A model generated the notes under the pieces. The model did no database searches. It had not been told where the DNA came from and was given only the letters and a program-made list of their open reading frames with translations. Shown piece after piece: positions 46,393-58,775 of a stretch of DNA of 64,000 bases (position 1 is the first letter of the stretch; the number at the start of each line of letters is the position of its first letter). The stretch lies in contig NC_016460.1 of NCBI RefSeq assembly GCF_000226115.1, positions 1,984,001 to 2,048,000 on the forward strand, written 5' to 3'. A program made the translations under genes and the position numbers. The DNA comes from Thermothielavioides terrestris NRRL 8126 (taxonomy: Eukaryota > Ascomycota > Sordariomycetes > Sordariales > Chaetomiaceae).

Positions 46393-48035
46393 GTGAGTGA
46401 GTGTAGCAACATTGTATGGGATTCCAAGTGCTTATTCCTTGAGGGTATTGTGTGGGCCCCGGACCTGCGCCAGGCGGAATCTGTCGATGCAATAAAATAG
46501 ATACCAACCCCCTTTCGCGTTGTTTCTCTTCTTGTTGAGTGTGTGTGTGCACACCCCAAAACAAAACAAATAGTAAAAGCTCGATATCCGACTCCCTTTG
46601 CTTCGGCCGCCGCCCCTCTTTTATATAAATGAGCCGAACCTCATTGTTGCCGAATGAAAGTTTTACTCCATCCTTCTGTCCCTTTGCTCGCCGCTGTGCC
46701 CCACCTACTCTGTTCTATGTAACAGCTATAACCCAGGGCAAGAAGGTTGTCTATCACTCGAGTTGCTAAATTGTCAAGGCGGATGTTGTTAAACTGCAGG
46801 ATTTCGTCGTTTGTCGTGACGAAAAATACGTTCGCTTGCTTGTTCGCTTGCATGTTTACTGCTCAGTTGAAGTATTCTAGATGAAGATATCCAAGCTCTC
46901 TATGCAGGATGATGACTGTTCAAACCCCCTTCCGGGGTCTGTGTAGGCGCAAGCTATCAATACAAGCAGCAGGTGGCGGAGGAAAAAAAACTGTAAACAC
47001 AAGCATTCAGTCTTTTCTATAACTATTGCTGGTGTATCAAGCATGCTGCATGCAACCTCTCTTCTCTCTTCTCTCTCTTCTCGGCCCGGGCCGCCGTCCT
47101 GTCATGCTCTAATAACGTAGCTCTCCCGTCAACGACTTGCCATTCCGTACAGTGCGCCGTCTGCGCCCAGTAGGAGGAGCATTACAATAATAGAAAACTG
47201 CGGCTGCCGTTGAAGGAACCAGCTGCCTAGCCGGTTGAAGACGCTGATAATGATATGCAGTTGTAACAGGAATGCGATGGTAGATAATGCGGAATGAGCA
47301 GGCCCTTCCCCAGGGTACTTGGTTAAACAGAGAAGCGATGGAACACCGAGACCCATGCCGCGGAAAATGCATCCGACTCCCCAAATCCCGTCAGATGCGA
47401 AAATGTCAAGGTGCGAAAATGAGAACGCCGATGCGAGGTAGCCAGCCCGGAATCTTCTTTGGGAACGCGGATTGATCATTCAACTCTCCAGCCGCGGAGT
47501 TGATAAAGAACCATGCGAATGTGAATCTTAGGGTCGCAGAAGCGGAGTGGAAACGGTTGACAAACGGGCATGTATCCGTCCCGCATGGGGATTCAGGAAC
47601 GCGATGGTCCGTCGCTCCGTCGTGAGGGAATAAGATTCCTGCGCGTCGTCGAAAGCGGAGATGCAGGCACTGCATCCTTTGGCTGGCGCACCCCACACAT
47701 CCCGCGCGAGCGGGTCGGCGACGTGTCACATCGAGCCGCTTTTGTTGGGGCACGGCACAGTTGCAACCGCGGGAAAAAAAAAAGTCTGGGGAAAGGTTCC
47801 GTTGGTGCCCGACCTGCAAGAGGCCAATCCCAAAGTAAGCAAGGAGAGACAGAGGTGGTCTCCGGGCGAGGAGGGCCAGCTCCTTCGCGTTCTGTCCTTC
47901 CAGATTTGGCAGGCCTTGCAGCGTTGTCGGCTGCTTGCCCAAGACCGGATCGGCAAGCCCGTGAAAACACCGCATGGCCGACGAACGTAGCGCTAGCGCT
48001 TCTCTAGCATTTGGGTCGTCCAACAGTCGCGAACG
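46393..48035. other. Convergent intergenic spacer
   Basis: About 1.6 kb. AATAAA at 46491-46496, about 100 bases after the RRP5 stop, is a likely poly(A) signal. A CT-rich tract lies at about 47057-47083. No gene supported. Confidence 0.5.
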
Positions 48036-49682
48036 TTATTCCTCTTCGTAGGTTTCAGCAACCCATCTGGTAGGGACCCCGTCGGGCCCGATTTCATACG
48101 GTCTGGTGCTGGGTTTCCTCGGCGGTAACGCCCAGCGAGCCCGCCCCGGCCATTGCTCATCGAGTTTGCCGCTCTTCCGCATCGCCATCTCCATGACGGC
48201 AATCCGGATGAAATCGGGGTTCTCGCGCAGCTCGCGCTGCCGCGGCCCGGGCAAGGGGTGTTCCGCCCGGGTGCTCGCCTGCGGCGCTTCTGGAGCTTGT
48301 GCCGTCGAGGAGGGTCCGACAGAAGGGTACGGAGCACGGCCCGGCAAAGATGATGGGCTGCGGGAGCGGGAAACTTTGTACGTCTGCATCTGGATAGATG
48401 CCGTAAACGACCGCAAAGCCGGTCCCAATGCCACTGCGTTGGGCTTCTGAATGCGAGCAGTTGTAGTCGGGTTCAGATACCGCCGTAGCTCAGCAGTCGG
48501 CTCCTCCTCGAGGAGAGGCGGTCTCCGCTCATCGGTATAGGGCACTTGCGGGTCGATCGTCAGGATGGACCTGGTCAAAAAGTCCTCCGGCGGGATCGAG
48601 GAGAAGTTGAGATTCGAAAAGGAGCGTGCAGCCTGGCGCAGAGCGCGTAATGACGCCGTCAAGTTGGACTTGAAGGCCGACTTCAGTGGCTTGAGCGGCA
48701 GTCTCGAGGATTTCTTTGCCGGAGTCTCCTCCTGGTCGGCGAAGACTCTGAAGTCCAACTCGTCGACGTCCACGTCGGGAGACGACAGCGGATGGCTCTC
48801 GGACTCGCCAGGCGGCGAGGAGACGGGCTCCAGGGAGCGTCGGGTCGGTCGTGTCTGTCGCCGCCTGACGGGCGTCCGGGGCGATTCTAGCGAGGAAAAC
48901 GGGTCGGTGGTGAAGGAGCTGCTCAGCGACGGCATGGACTCCAACGAGGCGGTCCGTGCCGACACAACAGACTCCGAAATGCTGTCGCACGTGGACGCAT
49001 CGTCGGCCTCGAGATGCTCGGGGGGCATGAGAAGGATGTCCATGGGACTCCGGCTCAACTTCCGGCTGAGCTCCTTCTCGGATTCCTGCGCCCTCTCGAT
49101 GATGGACTCGACCGTCATCCTCACTTCCCCCTTTGTCTGCCGCACGCTCCGGACGGCCTTGGGCGGGGGGATATTGGTGATGGCCAGCAGCGCGGCCACC
49201 GAGGGCGGGATAGCATCGGGAGAATGCACGTCTCTTGGGCGGCGCGACACGGAGTGGACGCGGCGGTCGCCATGGCTGCGGTGCGGTCTCTGCGGGAGGG
49301 GCGAATCCCGAGATCTGGGTCGCGACGGGATCTGGACCGGCGTCGAAGGAATATCGGAAGTTGGGCGTGCGCGCGTCGTGTCGGCCCCGTGGGGGCTGGG
49401 GGTTGGCGATCTCAGGCCATTCTCCCCGCGCCTCTGCAGCGTTGCGGACATCCTGGGAGTGCTGCTGGCGCCGACGTCTGTGTGGAGGGCAAAAAGACAG
49501 TCTTCATTTCCTGATGCTGTAAGAGTCGACGACAAAGAGGGCAAGAACGAGACGGGTCGAGGATCGGGACTGGTGGAGAGCCGTGGCTGCGCTCGTGAGT
49601 GTGCCTGGCTGAGTTCTCGGGAACCGAACCAGGTTCGCGTGCCCGACATCATCGGGACCAGCGGGCCACCCCCTTCGGACAT
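48036..49682 (-). CDS. Unrecognised Ser/Pro-rich protein
   Basis: The frame from ATG 49682 encodes 548 residues, mostly disordered with many SP and SR dipeptides. The C-terminal 60 residues look conserved and structured (RENPDFIRIAVMEMAMRKSG, then EQWPGRARWALPPRK and PDGVPTRWVAE), and a middle segment (VRMTVESIIERAQESEKELS) could form a helix. The sequence just before MSATLQRRG is pyrimidine-rich and ends CTTACAG, so an unrecognised intron may end there and the true start could be ATG near 49452. I do not know its function. Confidence 0.65.
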   Translation of the reverse strand: MSEGGGPLVPMMSGTRTWFGSRELSQAHSRAQPRLSTSPDPRPVSFLPSLSSTLTASGNEDCLFALHTDVGASSTPRMSATLQRRGENGLRSPTPSPHGADTTRARPTSDIPSTPVQIPSRPRSRDSPLPQRPHRSHGDRRVHSVSRRPRDVHSPDAIPPSVAALLAITNIPPPKAVRSVRQTKGEVRMTVESIIERAQESEKELSRKLSRSPMDILLMPPEHLEADDASTCDSISESVVSARTASLESMPSLSSSFTTDPFSSLESPRTPVRRRQTRPTRRSLEPVSSPPGESESHPLSSPDVDVDELDFRVFADQEETPAKKSSRLPLKPLKSAFKSNLTASLRALRQAARSFSNLNFSSIPPEDFLTRSILTIDPQVPYTDERRPPLLEEEPTAELRRYLNPTTTARIQKPNAVALGPALRSFTASIQMQTYKVSRSRSPSSLPGRAPYPSVGPSSTAQAPEAPQASTRAEHPLPGPRQRELRENPDFIRIAVMEMAMRKSGKLDEQWPGRARWALPPRKPSTRPYEIGPDGVPTRWVAETYEEE

Positions 49683-49865
49683 CGTTGAATTACCAGACTG
49701 TGTAATCCGTAATCCAGCTCGTCGGGCGCCTGCAGATCAACTGCAGGGCCGGTCATTCCCGGAAAGCCCGGTTGTTACTCCGTACCGCGGTGGAATGTCC
49801 TCGCTGTCCTGCGCTAGTGTAATCGGCCGCCCAGCCCGCTACCCTGCACCGCTCTCAGGGCAGCC

Positions 49866-50374
49866 AGTCACAGAGCGACCCCATTAAAAAGACTACACAA
49901 TTTCATTAGAAGGACCACACAGCTTACAGTGGTCTGTGCGCCACCCACCAAAGTCTTGCCGCGATCATCACCACGCGGCCAGCTAACATATCGCTACAAC
50001 AACTACAGAGGGAAGGCATTTGCAAAGGCGAAAACCAGCCTACATGCTTACTAGAGTCGCTGGCCATAGCATAGGATGACGACAAACACGAGCGCTATAA
50101 CGGGGGTTCCGCCAACTGCCGCACCGTGAGCGGAACGTAAGTTTAGCGGTACGCGCTGCCTGTCACCTACTGGCCTATCACCTGCTGGCAGGAGTGTATG
50201 CCAACTGCTGATAAACTCCTTATCGATAGATGACGGTCATGTGACTAGTCATTTAGCTTGGCCGCTTAGTGATTGGTCGAGGCAACATTTTTGTGGGGGG
50301 CGCACGGACCTTTTTACCTGTGTGGTCCTTCTAATGAAAGTGTGAGGTCTTTTTAATGGGGTCGGTCACAGAGC
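49866..50374. mobile_element. MULE-like MITE with 46-base TIRs and 11-base duplication
   Basis: The element itself is 49877-50363 (487 bases). Its ends, 49877-49922 and 50318-50363, are inverted repeats of 46 bases with three mismatches, beginning GACCCCATTAAAAAGAC. The flanks AGTCACAGAGC (49866-49876) and GGTCACAGAGC (50364-50374) match at 10 of 11 positions and abut the ends exactly, so they are a target site duplication. A 9-11-base duplication with long TIRs is typical of Mutator-like elements. The interior has no coding frame, so it is non-autonomous. Confidence 0.88.
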
Positions 50375-51253
50375 GGTCACCCGTGTCACAGGCAATGTCT
50401 CGCGTGCCGCAAGGCGATCCAGCAGCGTAGGTCGTTACGTAAGGGGAATGTTCAGAAGTTTCGCTCCAGGGTCCGCCCGGCCCGAGGTGGATACCGGCAT
50501 GTTCGCTGGTGCTTTGTGCAAATTGCGACGGCGGAGACTTGCGTGCCCGCGTGTGTTGAGGGGAATCGGTCGAGGTATAAAGATTCGAGGAGTTGAGATG
50601 CCTTTCTGCCTAAAGAGGCGCTGCAGAGACAACGAGGGTGGCCGGCCCGCGGAAGTGTAATATGGTGTAGTGTAGTTGGAGATAAGGTAGGCGGCAGCTG
50701 CCGTGTCCGCAGACTCTGAGATAAGGCGCCAGCAGCAGGTTGTGCCACGCGCCGAGTGGAACGGTCGGTCGGGTGAAACGGGATCCACCGTTCTGTTCCG
50801 TTGTCTGTGCACATCCACGAGGTTCAAGACTGAGGTGCCCGTGGTGCATAGAAGAATAAAAAGCGACAGGGTTGAGAGGGAAGAGAAGAGGAAAAGCAGG
50901 TAGTGAAGCTTAATGTCATATGCATGGGTTAATCGCCCATTCGCAGTAGTATCTGCTATACGGGAAAGTCACCAGAGCCACAGCAGCAGATGCGATCGTG
51001 AATGGTGGGGTTCTTCTGATAAGCCCTCACCCCTCTCAGAACGGCACGTCATTCACTCTGCTGTCCCTCTCATACTGCAGCCTCGCATCACAATGGATGC
51101 TAACTCTAAACAAGCTTCGCCAGCCATCCTGGGTTGCACTATGTATCGTCACCTGACAGCCTAGCGACTTTTTGCCATATCAGAAATAACGCCTAAAAAC
51201 TTCGCCTCGATCTCCTCAGTCCAGGGCCCGAGAAACAGATGCGCGATGCGCCT
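50375..51253. other. Intergenic
   Basis: About 0.9 kb without a credible gene on either strand. Confidence 0.45.
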
Positions 51254-51824
51254 TTAGGACTCCTTATCAGCGGCTGACAAAGAAGGAGCCGGACAAGATT
51301 GAGCGCCCTCCAAGGATCCGATGCCATGCACGCCTGATTCCACGTCGTCTAGGGCAGTGGTAGTGTTAGCATGTCGCCGGAAGCGTCATACACAGAGCAG
51401 ACCTACCGTCATCTGTCATTTCTCTCCGCCTCTTCTTTGACTCGGTCATAGCGGCCGATCCCCTGAAAGCGAGATAGAGGCGGAGTGGGTTTATATCCGA
51501 CTTTTGCGTAGCGGCGCGGAGATCTGACGGCCGTGGCTCCTTTTTGCGAATGTCAAGCCGCTCGACGGTGTCAATGATGTCTTCTTGGTTGTCGTTGCCG
51601 GACTGCCTGTGCGCCTGTGGAGTGCCATTTGAGCCGCAGACTTCCGCGTCCAGTCCTGGGGCCAGCGGAGCATTTGCCGGGACACTGGGTTGGTTCAACC
51701 GAGCGCCGGGCACGGTGTGAGTTGCCGTTGGTGTGGCGACACTAGGCGGACTGGGTGGAGGAGTTGTGGTGACCGCGATTGGCGACGCGTCTGAGTTGTA
51801 GTCTGTCAGCTTGAAGGGAGACAA
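51254..51824 (-). CDS. Small hypothetical protein, spliced, 5' end unresolved
   Basis: A frame open from about 51824 to 51407 joins in phase to a terminal exon 51348-51254 through GTAGGT donor, CTAAC branch region and CCCTAG acceptor; the junction gives TDDDDVESG and then a stop. The first frame has no ATG at its start (it opens with TTG), so an upstream exon or start is missing from my model; a candidate ATG near 51876 would need an implausibly short intron. The product is Pro/Thr-rich at the N terminus with a basic ESKKRRREM cluster, possibly nuclear. Function unknown. Confidence 0.35.
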
Positions 51825-53314
51825 GATGAGTTGAGAAGGCTTACTGTCCGTCGTCTGCCCGTAGCCATATCGAAGGCGCTATTTCGCGCCGCAAGAAGGA
51901 CAGGTCGACAGTTATACCTTGACGTGAGGCCAGTGCGAAGTCTATCCGGACCTAACGCCCCGTCATTCCGCTGAGTCCCTTACACAATCCGCTGAGTCCC
52001 TTACACAACGCACATGGTAACTAAGGTACCTACTACACCAGATGTTAGCTGCAAAGCTCAAATCGAAGCGTAATACGATGAGCTCGGCCTTCGCCGATGA
52101 TATCCCCACCTCCCGCTCCGCCAGTTCCCTCTTTCAGCGTGCCGCCCTTTGCGCCCGAATCCCAATGCCGGCCAGGGCTTTGACAGATATGCAGCTGAGT
52201 TAACGCAAGCCTTGGGTGACGCTGCCATCGGCCGCGGATCCAGGGGCAGGAGCTAAGGTATCTCGGTATGGGGGTGCACATTGTAGTGAGGTGGGCTGCC
52301 CAAGAACATGCGGTCAAATGAAGACATTCCGAGGCTGTTTCCTGCTGGGAACAGTTCCGCAGAACCTCTTCACTCTTGCAAGATCTGCAGGGCCTCCAGC
52401 TTTACGGATACAAAGTACGTGAACATTCACCTCCCTCGAGGTACCTACCTACCTACCCATGTGGAAGAGAAAGCCCTAGATCCACTGTTGCAAGCTTCGA
52501 GAAAATTTCTGTGCTTCGATCTTGCGAGCGATCAAGTGGGCCGATTCATGCGGACTCCATCGCCCGCCGCCGGCCTGGCAGAGCCCGAGTCTCGAACCAA
52601 CGTGTCCGCGTCGCGTGCACGACATTTTTTTTAACTGGATATTTGACCAAGAAAATCCGGATTTTTGGACCATCATCCAGGAGACGGGAAGGGTGGATAA
52701 ATGCGCTCGATTCCAAATCTCGAGCTTTTAAGGCAATGGCCATCCCACACGGCTTTACAACGTCTCACGGGCCCCGGCACCGCCGTGGACGGATGCACCG
52801 GGCAGGCGTTTCATCGACAACGCCTTGCCAATCCCCCGGAAATTGGCGATGGGGTAACAATGACATGACTGCAGCATCGACCTGTCGCAAAGCGTCATTT
52901 ACTGTGGTCGGTAGGAAAGCCTGAACGAAGAAAATCTGCCCCAGTTTGTTTGTTGACATGTGCTGTGATGCCTCACTTTGCCAAGTATCCTACAAGCTGG
53001 AACATTTTCGCTTGTAGACACATATAACTGCCTTTCTACTCAATCTCGTCATTTCATCGCACATGGTAGCTTCGTAACGATGCAGTAAGTATTATGTACA
53101 CAGAAAAGACAGACGTGTGGAATTCTTTTTTTCCGCGACCCAGCCCCAGCCCCTGAACCGTAAACCGCCAGCCAACCCGGACCCCAAGTAGTGTAGACAA
53201 ATCATGGAAAAGATGGAGCGAACCGCAGCACAACCCAACGCCAGGCCAGGACTTTGAGCACATCATGATTAGCTAGCATCAACCCCAACAAAAGAAAACA
53301 CCCACGACCACCCC
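51825..53314. other. Intergenic with 21-base tandem duplication
   Basis: About 1.5 kb without a supported gene. A 21-base unit starting TCCGCTGAGTCCC occurs twice in tandem at 51967-51987 and 51988-52008. GGTACCTACCTACC words occur at about 52440. Confidence 0.45.
51967..52008. repeat. Perfect 21-base tandem duplication
   Basis: Two identical 21-base copies lie directly next to each other. Confidence 0.9.
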
Positions 53315-55326
53315 CTAAAACGGTCGCCCGCTGCCCTCCCACCCCCTCAACGTCGGCGTCGTCCCCTTGGGCGTAACCATCCCAAACCGCCGATCAAGAT
53401 ACCTCGACGCCCTGTCATCATAGTCGTAATCGTCGTCGTCGTCGTCATCCCGCCCCATGCCCTGCTCGGGGTATATGCTCTCGCTGTAATACCGCTCCGG
53501 CGCGCCCCTCCTGCCCGCGCCGCCGCCGCCGCCGCCTCTGCTAGTACTACTACTCCCGCTCGTGCTCGGCCTCGGCGGCAGCGGCGTCACGAATGTCGCG
53601 CCCACTGTGATCGTCTCCATCGACGGTCGCGGCCTGGGCGGTGCTGCCGCCGCTGCCGCCCGTGGCGGCGTCCTGGGAGGCGGCTGCAGCTGCGGCGGCG
53701 ATGACGTCTGGGTCGCGGCCGTTTTTGTCGGCGACTGGCCCGCAGTACCGCCTCTCTGCGTTTCTGCTACTGCTGGTGCGGCTGCAGCTGCGGCTGCGCC
53801 GGTGTAAGACCCCTTGCCGGCGACCGCGAGGTCCTTCACCAGCCCGTCGATCTCCCGCTGGATGTCGCTCACCCGCACGACGGCGCTGTCCGTCGTCTGG
53901 ATCCGGGTGATCGTGGGCTTGATCTTGCTGCTGCCGCGGCGGCGGTCGTTGTTAGCAGTTTTGTCGTCGCCGTGCGATGCAGCTGCGGCTGTGGCGGTGG
54001 TGATGGCGCCGCCGCCCTTGCGTCGCGACGTGTAGCCCTTGCGCCCGATGCGGCTGCCGCCGCGCCCGAATTTGCTACCCACCACAGGCGTGCTGTCGCG
54101 GGCCTTGGGGCTGACGATGGTGCTGGTGCTGGTGCTGTCCCAGCCGCCCAGCTGTTCCTTTTGGCCCATCTCCAGGTCGGTCGCGTCGCTGCCGTTGTTG
54201 TTGCTGCTGTTGTTGTTGGAGTAGTAGTATTTGTTGCTGTTGCTGTTGTCCCGGGCAGCAGAGGTCATGGTAGCGTGGTTATTGGTGGGCATGACGCTGC
54301 GCGCGAACCAACCGCCGCGGTCTCGCGAGCGGAAGATGGGCCGCAGGGCCGGCGCCGAGGCGGTGATGAGGGCCAGGTTGGTCTCGATGGCCGAGGTGAC
54401 GAAGCCGACGTTGTTGGAGGCGTTGTTGGGAAAAATGACGATACCGTACAGGCCTTGCACCAAGAGGATAAGGCGCACGATGGATGTTAGGGTTGCCCTG
54501 TGATGATGATGGTGGTGTTAGAGTGTGTACTATAAGGACCCATGGCAGGATAAGGGGGGTTGGGGAAGAGGTAGCCTTTGAAAGGGCATGACGTACAGAA
54601 ACCCAAGGAGAAAGATAATCAAGAGTGGGATCTTGGTGCGCTTGGGGAGTTTCAGAGACGAAAAGATCCACAGTGGAAGCCCGAGGATCAGGAAGTCGGT
54701 CACGATGTTGAAAACCGAGTTCACCACGTAGAGACTCCGGCGGTCAACGCAGCGGCCGCCCTTGATGGTCGGGTCCCAGTTGAAGGCAATGGGCAGACAT
54801 TGCAGAAGGATGGCAAAGAAGATGGCAACCATCTGCGAGACATTGGCGACGTTGAGCCAGAGGAGAAAGCGGCGCACGCCATCCTTCTGACCGAACAGGC
54901 GGGTCAGGAAGATTAGGACCGACGACTTGACCAAGGCAAGGATCGGGTTATACAGAATCTGCACGGCGTATGTCCAGATCAGGCCCTGGGTAGGGTCGTG
55001 AGGCGGCACCTGGTCCGGTGGAATGCCGATGAAGTTGGTCTTGATGACTGTTCCTTGTCAGTCAGTGTCTCGTCACACCTGAGAAGATGAGCGTGGGCAG
55101 GCGTACAGAAGAAGCTGATAACGGTCTCCGCTATGGACATAAGCATGGCTATGCAAACCAGCCAGTCGTCCACTGCGAACTGATTGGCCGCCACTCTGCC
55201 CGCCACGCGGACAGAGACGACCAGGAGGGCCAGGCCGGGAAAGAAGAAGTTGACGAAGAGCGCAAAGATCTGGAGCCCGGACGCTGGCGGGAAAATTGGC
55301 AGGGCCAACAACGTAGAGCCGTCCAT
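53315..55326 (-). CDS. Pth11/rhodopsin-like seven-helix membrane protein
   Basis: Exons 55326-55107, 55047-54597 and 54497-53315 give 617 residues. Seven hydrophobic segments can be seen: LQIFALFVNFFFPGLALLVV, DWLVCIAMLMSIAETVISFF, a helix around LIWTYAVQILYNPILALVK, WLNVANVSQMVAIFFAILLQ, the NSVFNIVTDFLILGLPLWIF segment typical of this family, KIPLLIIFLLGFLATLTSI, and ETNLALITASAPALRP. This is the fungal integral membrane family related to Pth11, found as putative surface receptors. No CFEM cysteine domain is present. The cytosolic tail (about 330 residues) is low complexity: Asn and Tyr runs, a Thr/Pro-rich part and an Asp-rich block near the end. Ligand unknown. Confidence 0.88.
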
Positions 55327-58300
55327 GGCGCAGTTGAGTGACGGTGCTATCTCATTACACACGACTGTATATGAGATGCAGACATAACCTCCATCGGAAG
55401 TATAGGGGTAAGTGGCCAAGCAAACGAGCGGCAGAACAACTGATGGAAGAAGATCTGAAGGTAAGATGCCAAGGAGGGATGGGAACAAGCATCAAGATAT
55501 ATCATATAGCCGACTGTAGATTCGAGACACAGACGGGACGACTGCCGGTGGCGTGCGGGAACATGACGAAGTCAACCCGGGTAGCGCCGTCCTCAGCTTC
55601 TCTGCTTGGCCCGAGATGGCTCAGGATTCGGTCGACGCCGGGCTCCAGTATCGAGAGCGACGGTGTATGTCGATCGTTGAATCGTCTCGTGTCGGCCTGT
55701 GGTGCGGTTTGCATGTAGAGGCCCGGCCGGGTAAATCTGCCTCGTGTGTCAAGATGACTCCCGGCGTAGGCCGCAGGCCGCCGCAGGTGAACGGGATGCA
55801 GGCCGGATGCCGACCGGCATAGCAAAGGAAGAGCTGCCAGCTACAGCCGGGCGTTTCGGGTGCCGTGGCAATAGGACGGACGTAGCTACGCTACTTGAAC
55901 CGGTGCTAGACAGAAGGAAGGACACCGAGTCGTGGAGAAGGAGATCTTCAGCACATGGAGTGACGCTCTTCAAGTAGGCCTGCCCGCAGCCGTCCTGTGC
56001 TCTTCCACCAGCATTTCCTGCTCCTACTTGGCGCAAAACTGAGGCAACGTATCGCTGCATAGCGCCCCGATGTGGAAGACACCGGCGCCCAGCTGCCTGA
56101 GCATTCCTATTCAGCTAAGACGCCTCCTAGGTTGCCACACCAGCGGGACGGGTAAATAAGGCGAAGACTGGACTTTGCCAGCAGACAAACTGACCCAGAC
56201 GCAGGGGAGTCCAGGCGCTGAGCCTTGATGCCACACTCACAAGCCGGGACGAAACCAACAGAGTGCAAGGGTCCCAAGATTCTAGAGAGATTCCAGATCA
56301 CCGACAAGGGCCGGGCAGCATCGGGCGATGGCCAGCGGTGGCCGCAATGGTGGATGATCAAACAAACGCACAAAGAAGTCATGTCTCTCGGCGCTCCCGA
56401 GCTTGACAAGGACCAGGCGTCCTGCGAAGAGCGGCGGTGAGTGTCACCGAGATCCACACAGCAGGAGCCAAATCTGGGGTAACGGTCACGAACAGCTCAG
56501 GCCCCAGGCTCCAGGGCAACTGCCGGATCCGGGACCAGGGCCGCACGGATACTTGCCATGACCTTGCAGAGGCGCGCTTCTGCGAGGAGAGTACTTCTGA
56601 AACCTGTCAAAGAGACGCATCCCTTGGAGGCCGCGGCAGACCGTCGAAGGTCGGCTAACCAGCGCTCAACGCCGACTCGGCGTATCGAGAACCAGGATTT
56701 AGGGGGGGAGGGCACTGTGGAGGGAGGGGAAGAGGGCGTGGCTGGCCAGTGCTGCCCTTGCAGAAGAGAATCGCCAGGAACTAATTCAGCCTGATAGGCT
56801 GTTGAAGAGCTCAGACGCACGCGGGGCCAGCCGTGGCCATCTCTTTCGAGAGGCCTGGGCGGAGTGGGCGACGCTCAGACCGCAATGGCAGGCCGCATGG
56901 CATTGAGATCCCCCGGCTCTTGCGGGGTCCGGCAGCTGGTCGATCACGATTCTCGAATCACAGGACACGAGGCTGACCAAGGCTTGGAAAGAGACAGGAT
57001 GAGGAAAGTCGCCCTGACCAAAGGGAAGTATTAGCACGCCGCCTCTCGAGACTCAACCTAGCAGCGACATGTATTGAAGAGAGCTTTCCAGGAAAAAAAA
57101 TAAAAAATAAAAAGAAAAAAATTGAAGGGAAGGAAAAAGAAAAAAAAGAAAAAAAGAAGAAGAAAAAAAATAAAGAGGGAGGAGCCAAAACGCGAGGGCA
57201 CAGGCGTAGGGAACTCCCCTCTATGGACACGCCATCCCAAGTCATGTCCATCCATACAAGAAGCTTACTTGATGCTTAGTAGCACGGCAGCGCCGTTGCT
57301 GTTCTCTGTACCATCCATCTTGGATGTGAACGTCTGTGCGGTTGATGCTGTGCACACGGGACAGCGTCTACTCTGGGGGGGGGGGGGGGGGGGAGGGGCG
57401 GCCACAGGGACAAGTGCGTCAAAACATTTAGCCACTGCAAGCATCCCCATAGTTCCAAGACTGAAAATGCTGGTACGGCTCCATCGTGGAACATGGAGAC
57501 AGACGAATGCATTGAATCCAGAAGACTTCCATTGCGACATCTCTTTTGCTCGTCTGAAGTCGGACACCAGAGATACACGGCAGTTGCCTAGTCGGGAGGG
57601 TAATGTTTGCTGGCTCGAGCTTCGCAGCGGTGTCACTGGTGCAACCAGGGCACGCAACGTAATAACTATCCGGAACGGGGCTCCTCCGACTGCCGGCTGG
57701 CCACCGCGGGGCATGGGCCATCGAGCATGATGGTCGAGCGCCCACCCTGCTAGGTAGTTAGCCCGGCTAGACTGTGAAGGGCGAGCCACCGTGGTGTGCG
57801 GAGACCGACGGCACTGATGACCTCTGGACCGGTAATGCAAAGCTGCAGGTCAGAGTCGCTGTGAGCGTGAGCACTGCAGCATTTCTAGACAGTTTTGCAG
57901 GGCAGCAGGCAGCTTGTGAGCCAGAACCTGGAAACGCCAGGCCTCGCAGCGGCTCGGCCGGTGGTGGCTGCGGTTGGATTGGGTTCTCGAATTCCAGTGC
58001 AAATCATTGGCGACCGCGAACATGGCCACGTGCAAGATGGAGATCGAATCCAAGACAATCCTCCACTCAGCTAGTGTAAGCTAACGTGAGTGTAAGGCGA
58101 GTGGAACTGCACCGAATGCGTGCTCCTCGACCAAGCTGCAGCATCAGGGGATTGGCGAATCCAGATCAGAGAAATCAGAAAATGCGGGGTCCAGGCTGCG
58201 ATCTCCTAGGGCTGAGCCGCCTGGTGGACCCTCTCTGAAACCCCGCCCAGATTGACCTGCAGGAAGCATGCGCCGGTTGCCCTGACAACAGAAGAATGCG

Positions 58301-58775
58301 CAAACCAGGATGTGTGCGACTTGCACGGTAATTCCTGAAAAACACAAAGTCTAACGGCATCCTGCCATCCAAGTGTTTCCTTTAGCACTGGAGAATTATC
58401 CCTCCGTACCCATCGTTCTTATTCGCCTTGAGATAGGCATCACTCGCTCGCCCGCCGTTTTCCCACCCTTTATGCGACTCGGACTTTTGCGGCGACGCTG
58501 TGTTTGTTTCTGCGATGCGCCGACCCCAGCCGCTACGGGCATGCTGAGAAGGGCTTAAACAACAACAACACGGACTTAGCTGCAGAGCCTACCGAGCTGC
58601 ACGTCATCGCGATCCATGATTCACCCCACCACAGCCAATCTGCTTCTCGATTGACAACACAGCTGCGCACCATCAACTTTGCGACTTTCCTCCTGTGGAG
58701 CCTGAGCGCTGTGTACTCGGCCGACCCTGTGCAAACCGACTTTCCTTGTCTCGACCAGCGGCTGTTGTCTTCAAG
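55327..58775. other. Gene-poor interval, 3.4 kb
   Basis: The longest gap in the window. No frame on either strand resembles a protein. It contains a purine-only tract at 57091-57182 and a run of 19 G at 57375-57393. Could be a decayed repeat or long regulatory region; nothing decisive is visible. Confidence 0.5.
57375..57393. repeat. G19 homopolymer
   Basis: Nineteen consecutive G bases followed by A and GGGG; length may vary or be miscounted by sequencing. Confidence 0.85.

Noticed and set aside
52585..52632. TCTCGAACC followed by a T8 run, resembling a tRNA T-arm and a pol III terminator
   Set aside because: The putative T stem does not pair and the T run lies on the wrong side for that orientation.
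58040..58085. tRNA-like A-box (TAGCTGAGTGG) and B-box (GGATTCGATCTCC) on the minus strand
   Set aside because: The boxes are only about 11 bases apart and no cloverleaf with anticodon arm can be drawn.
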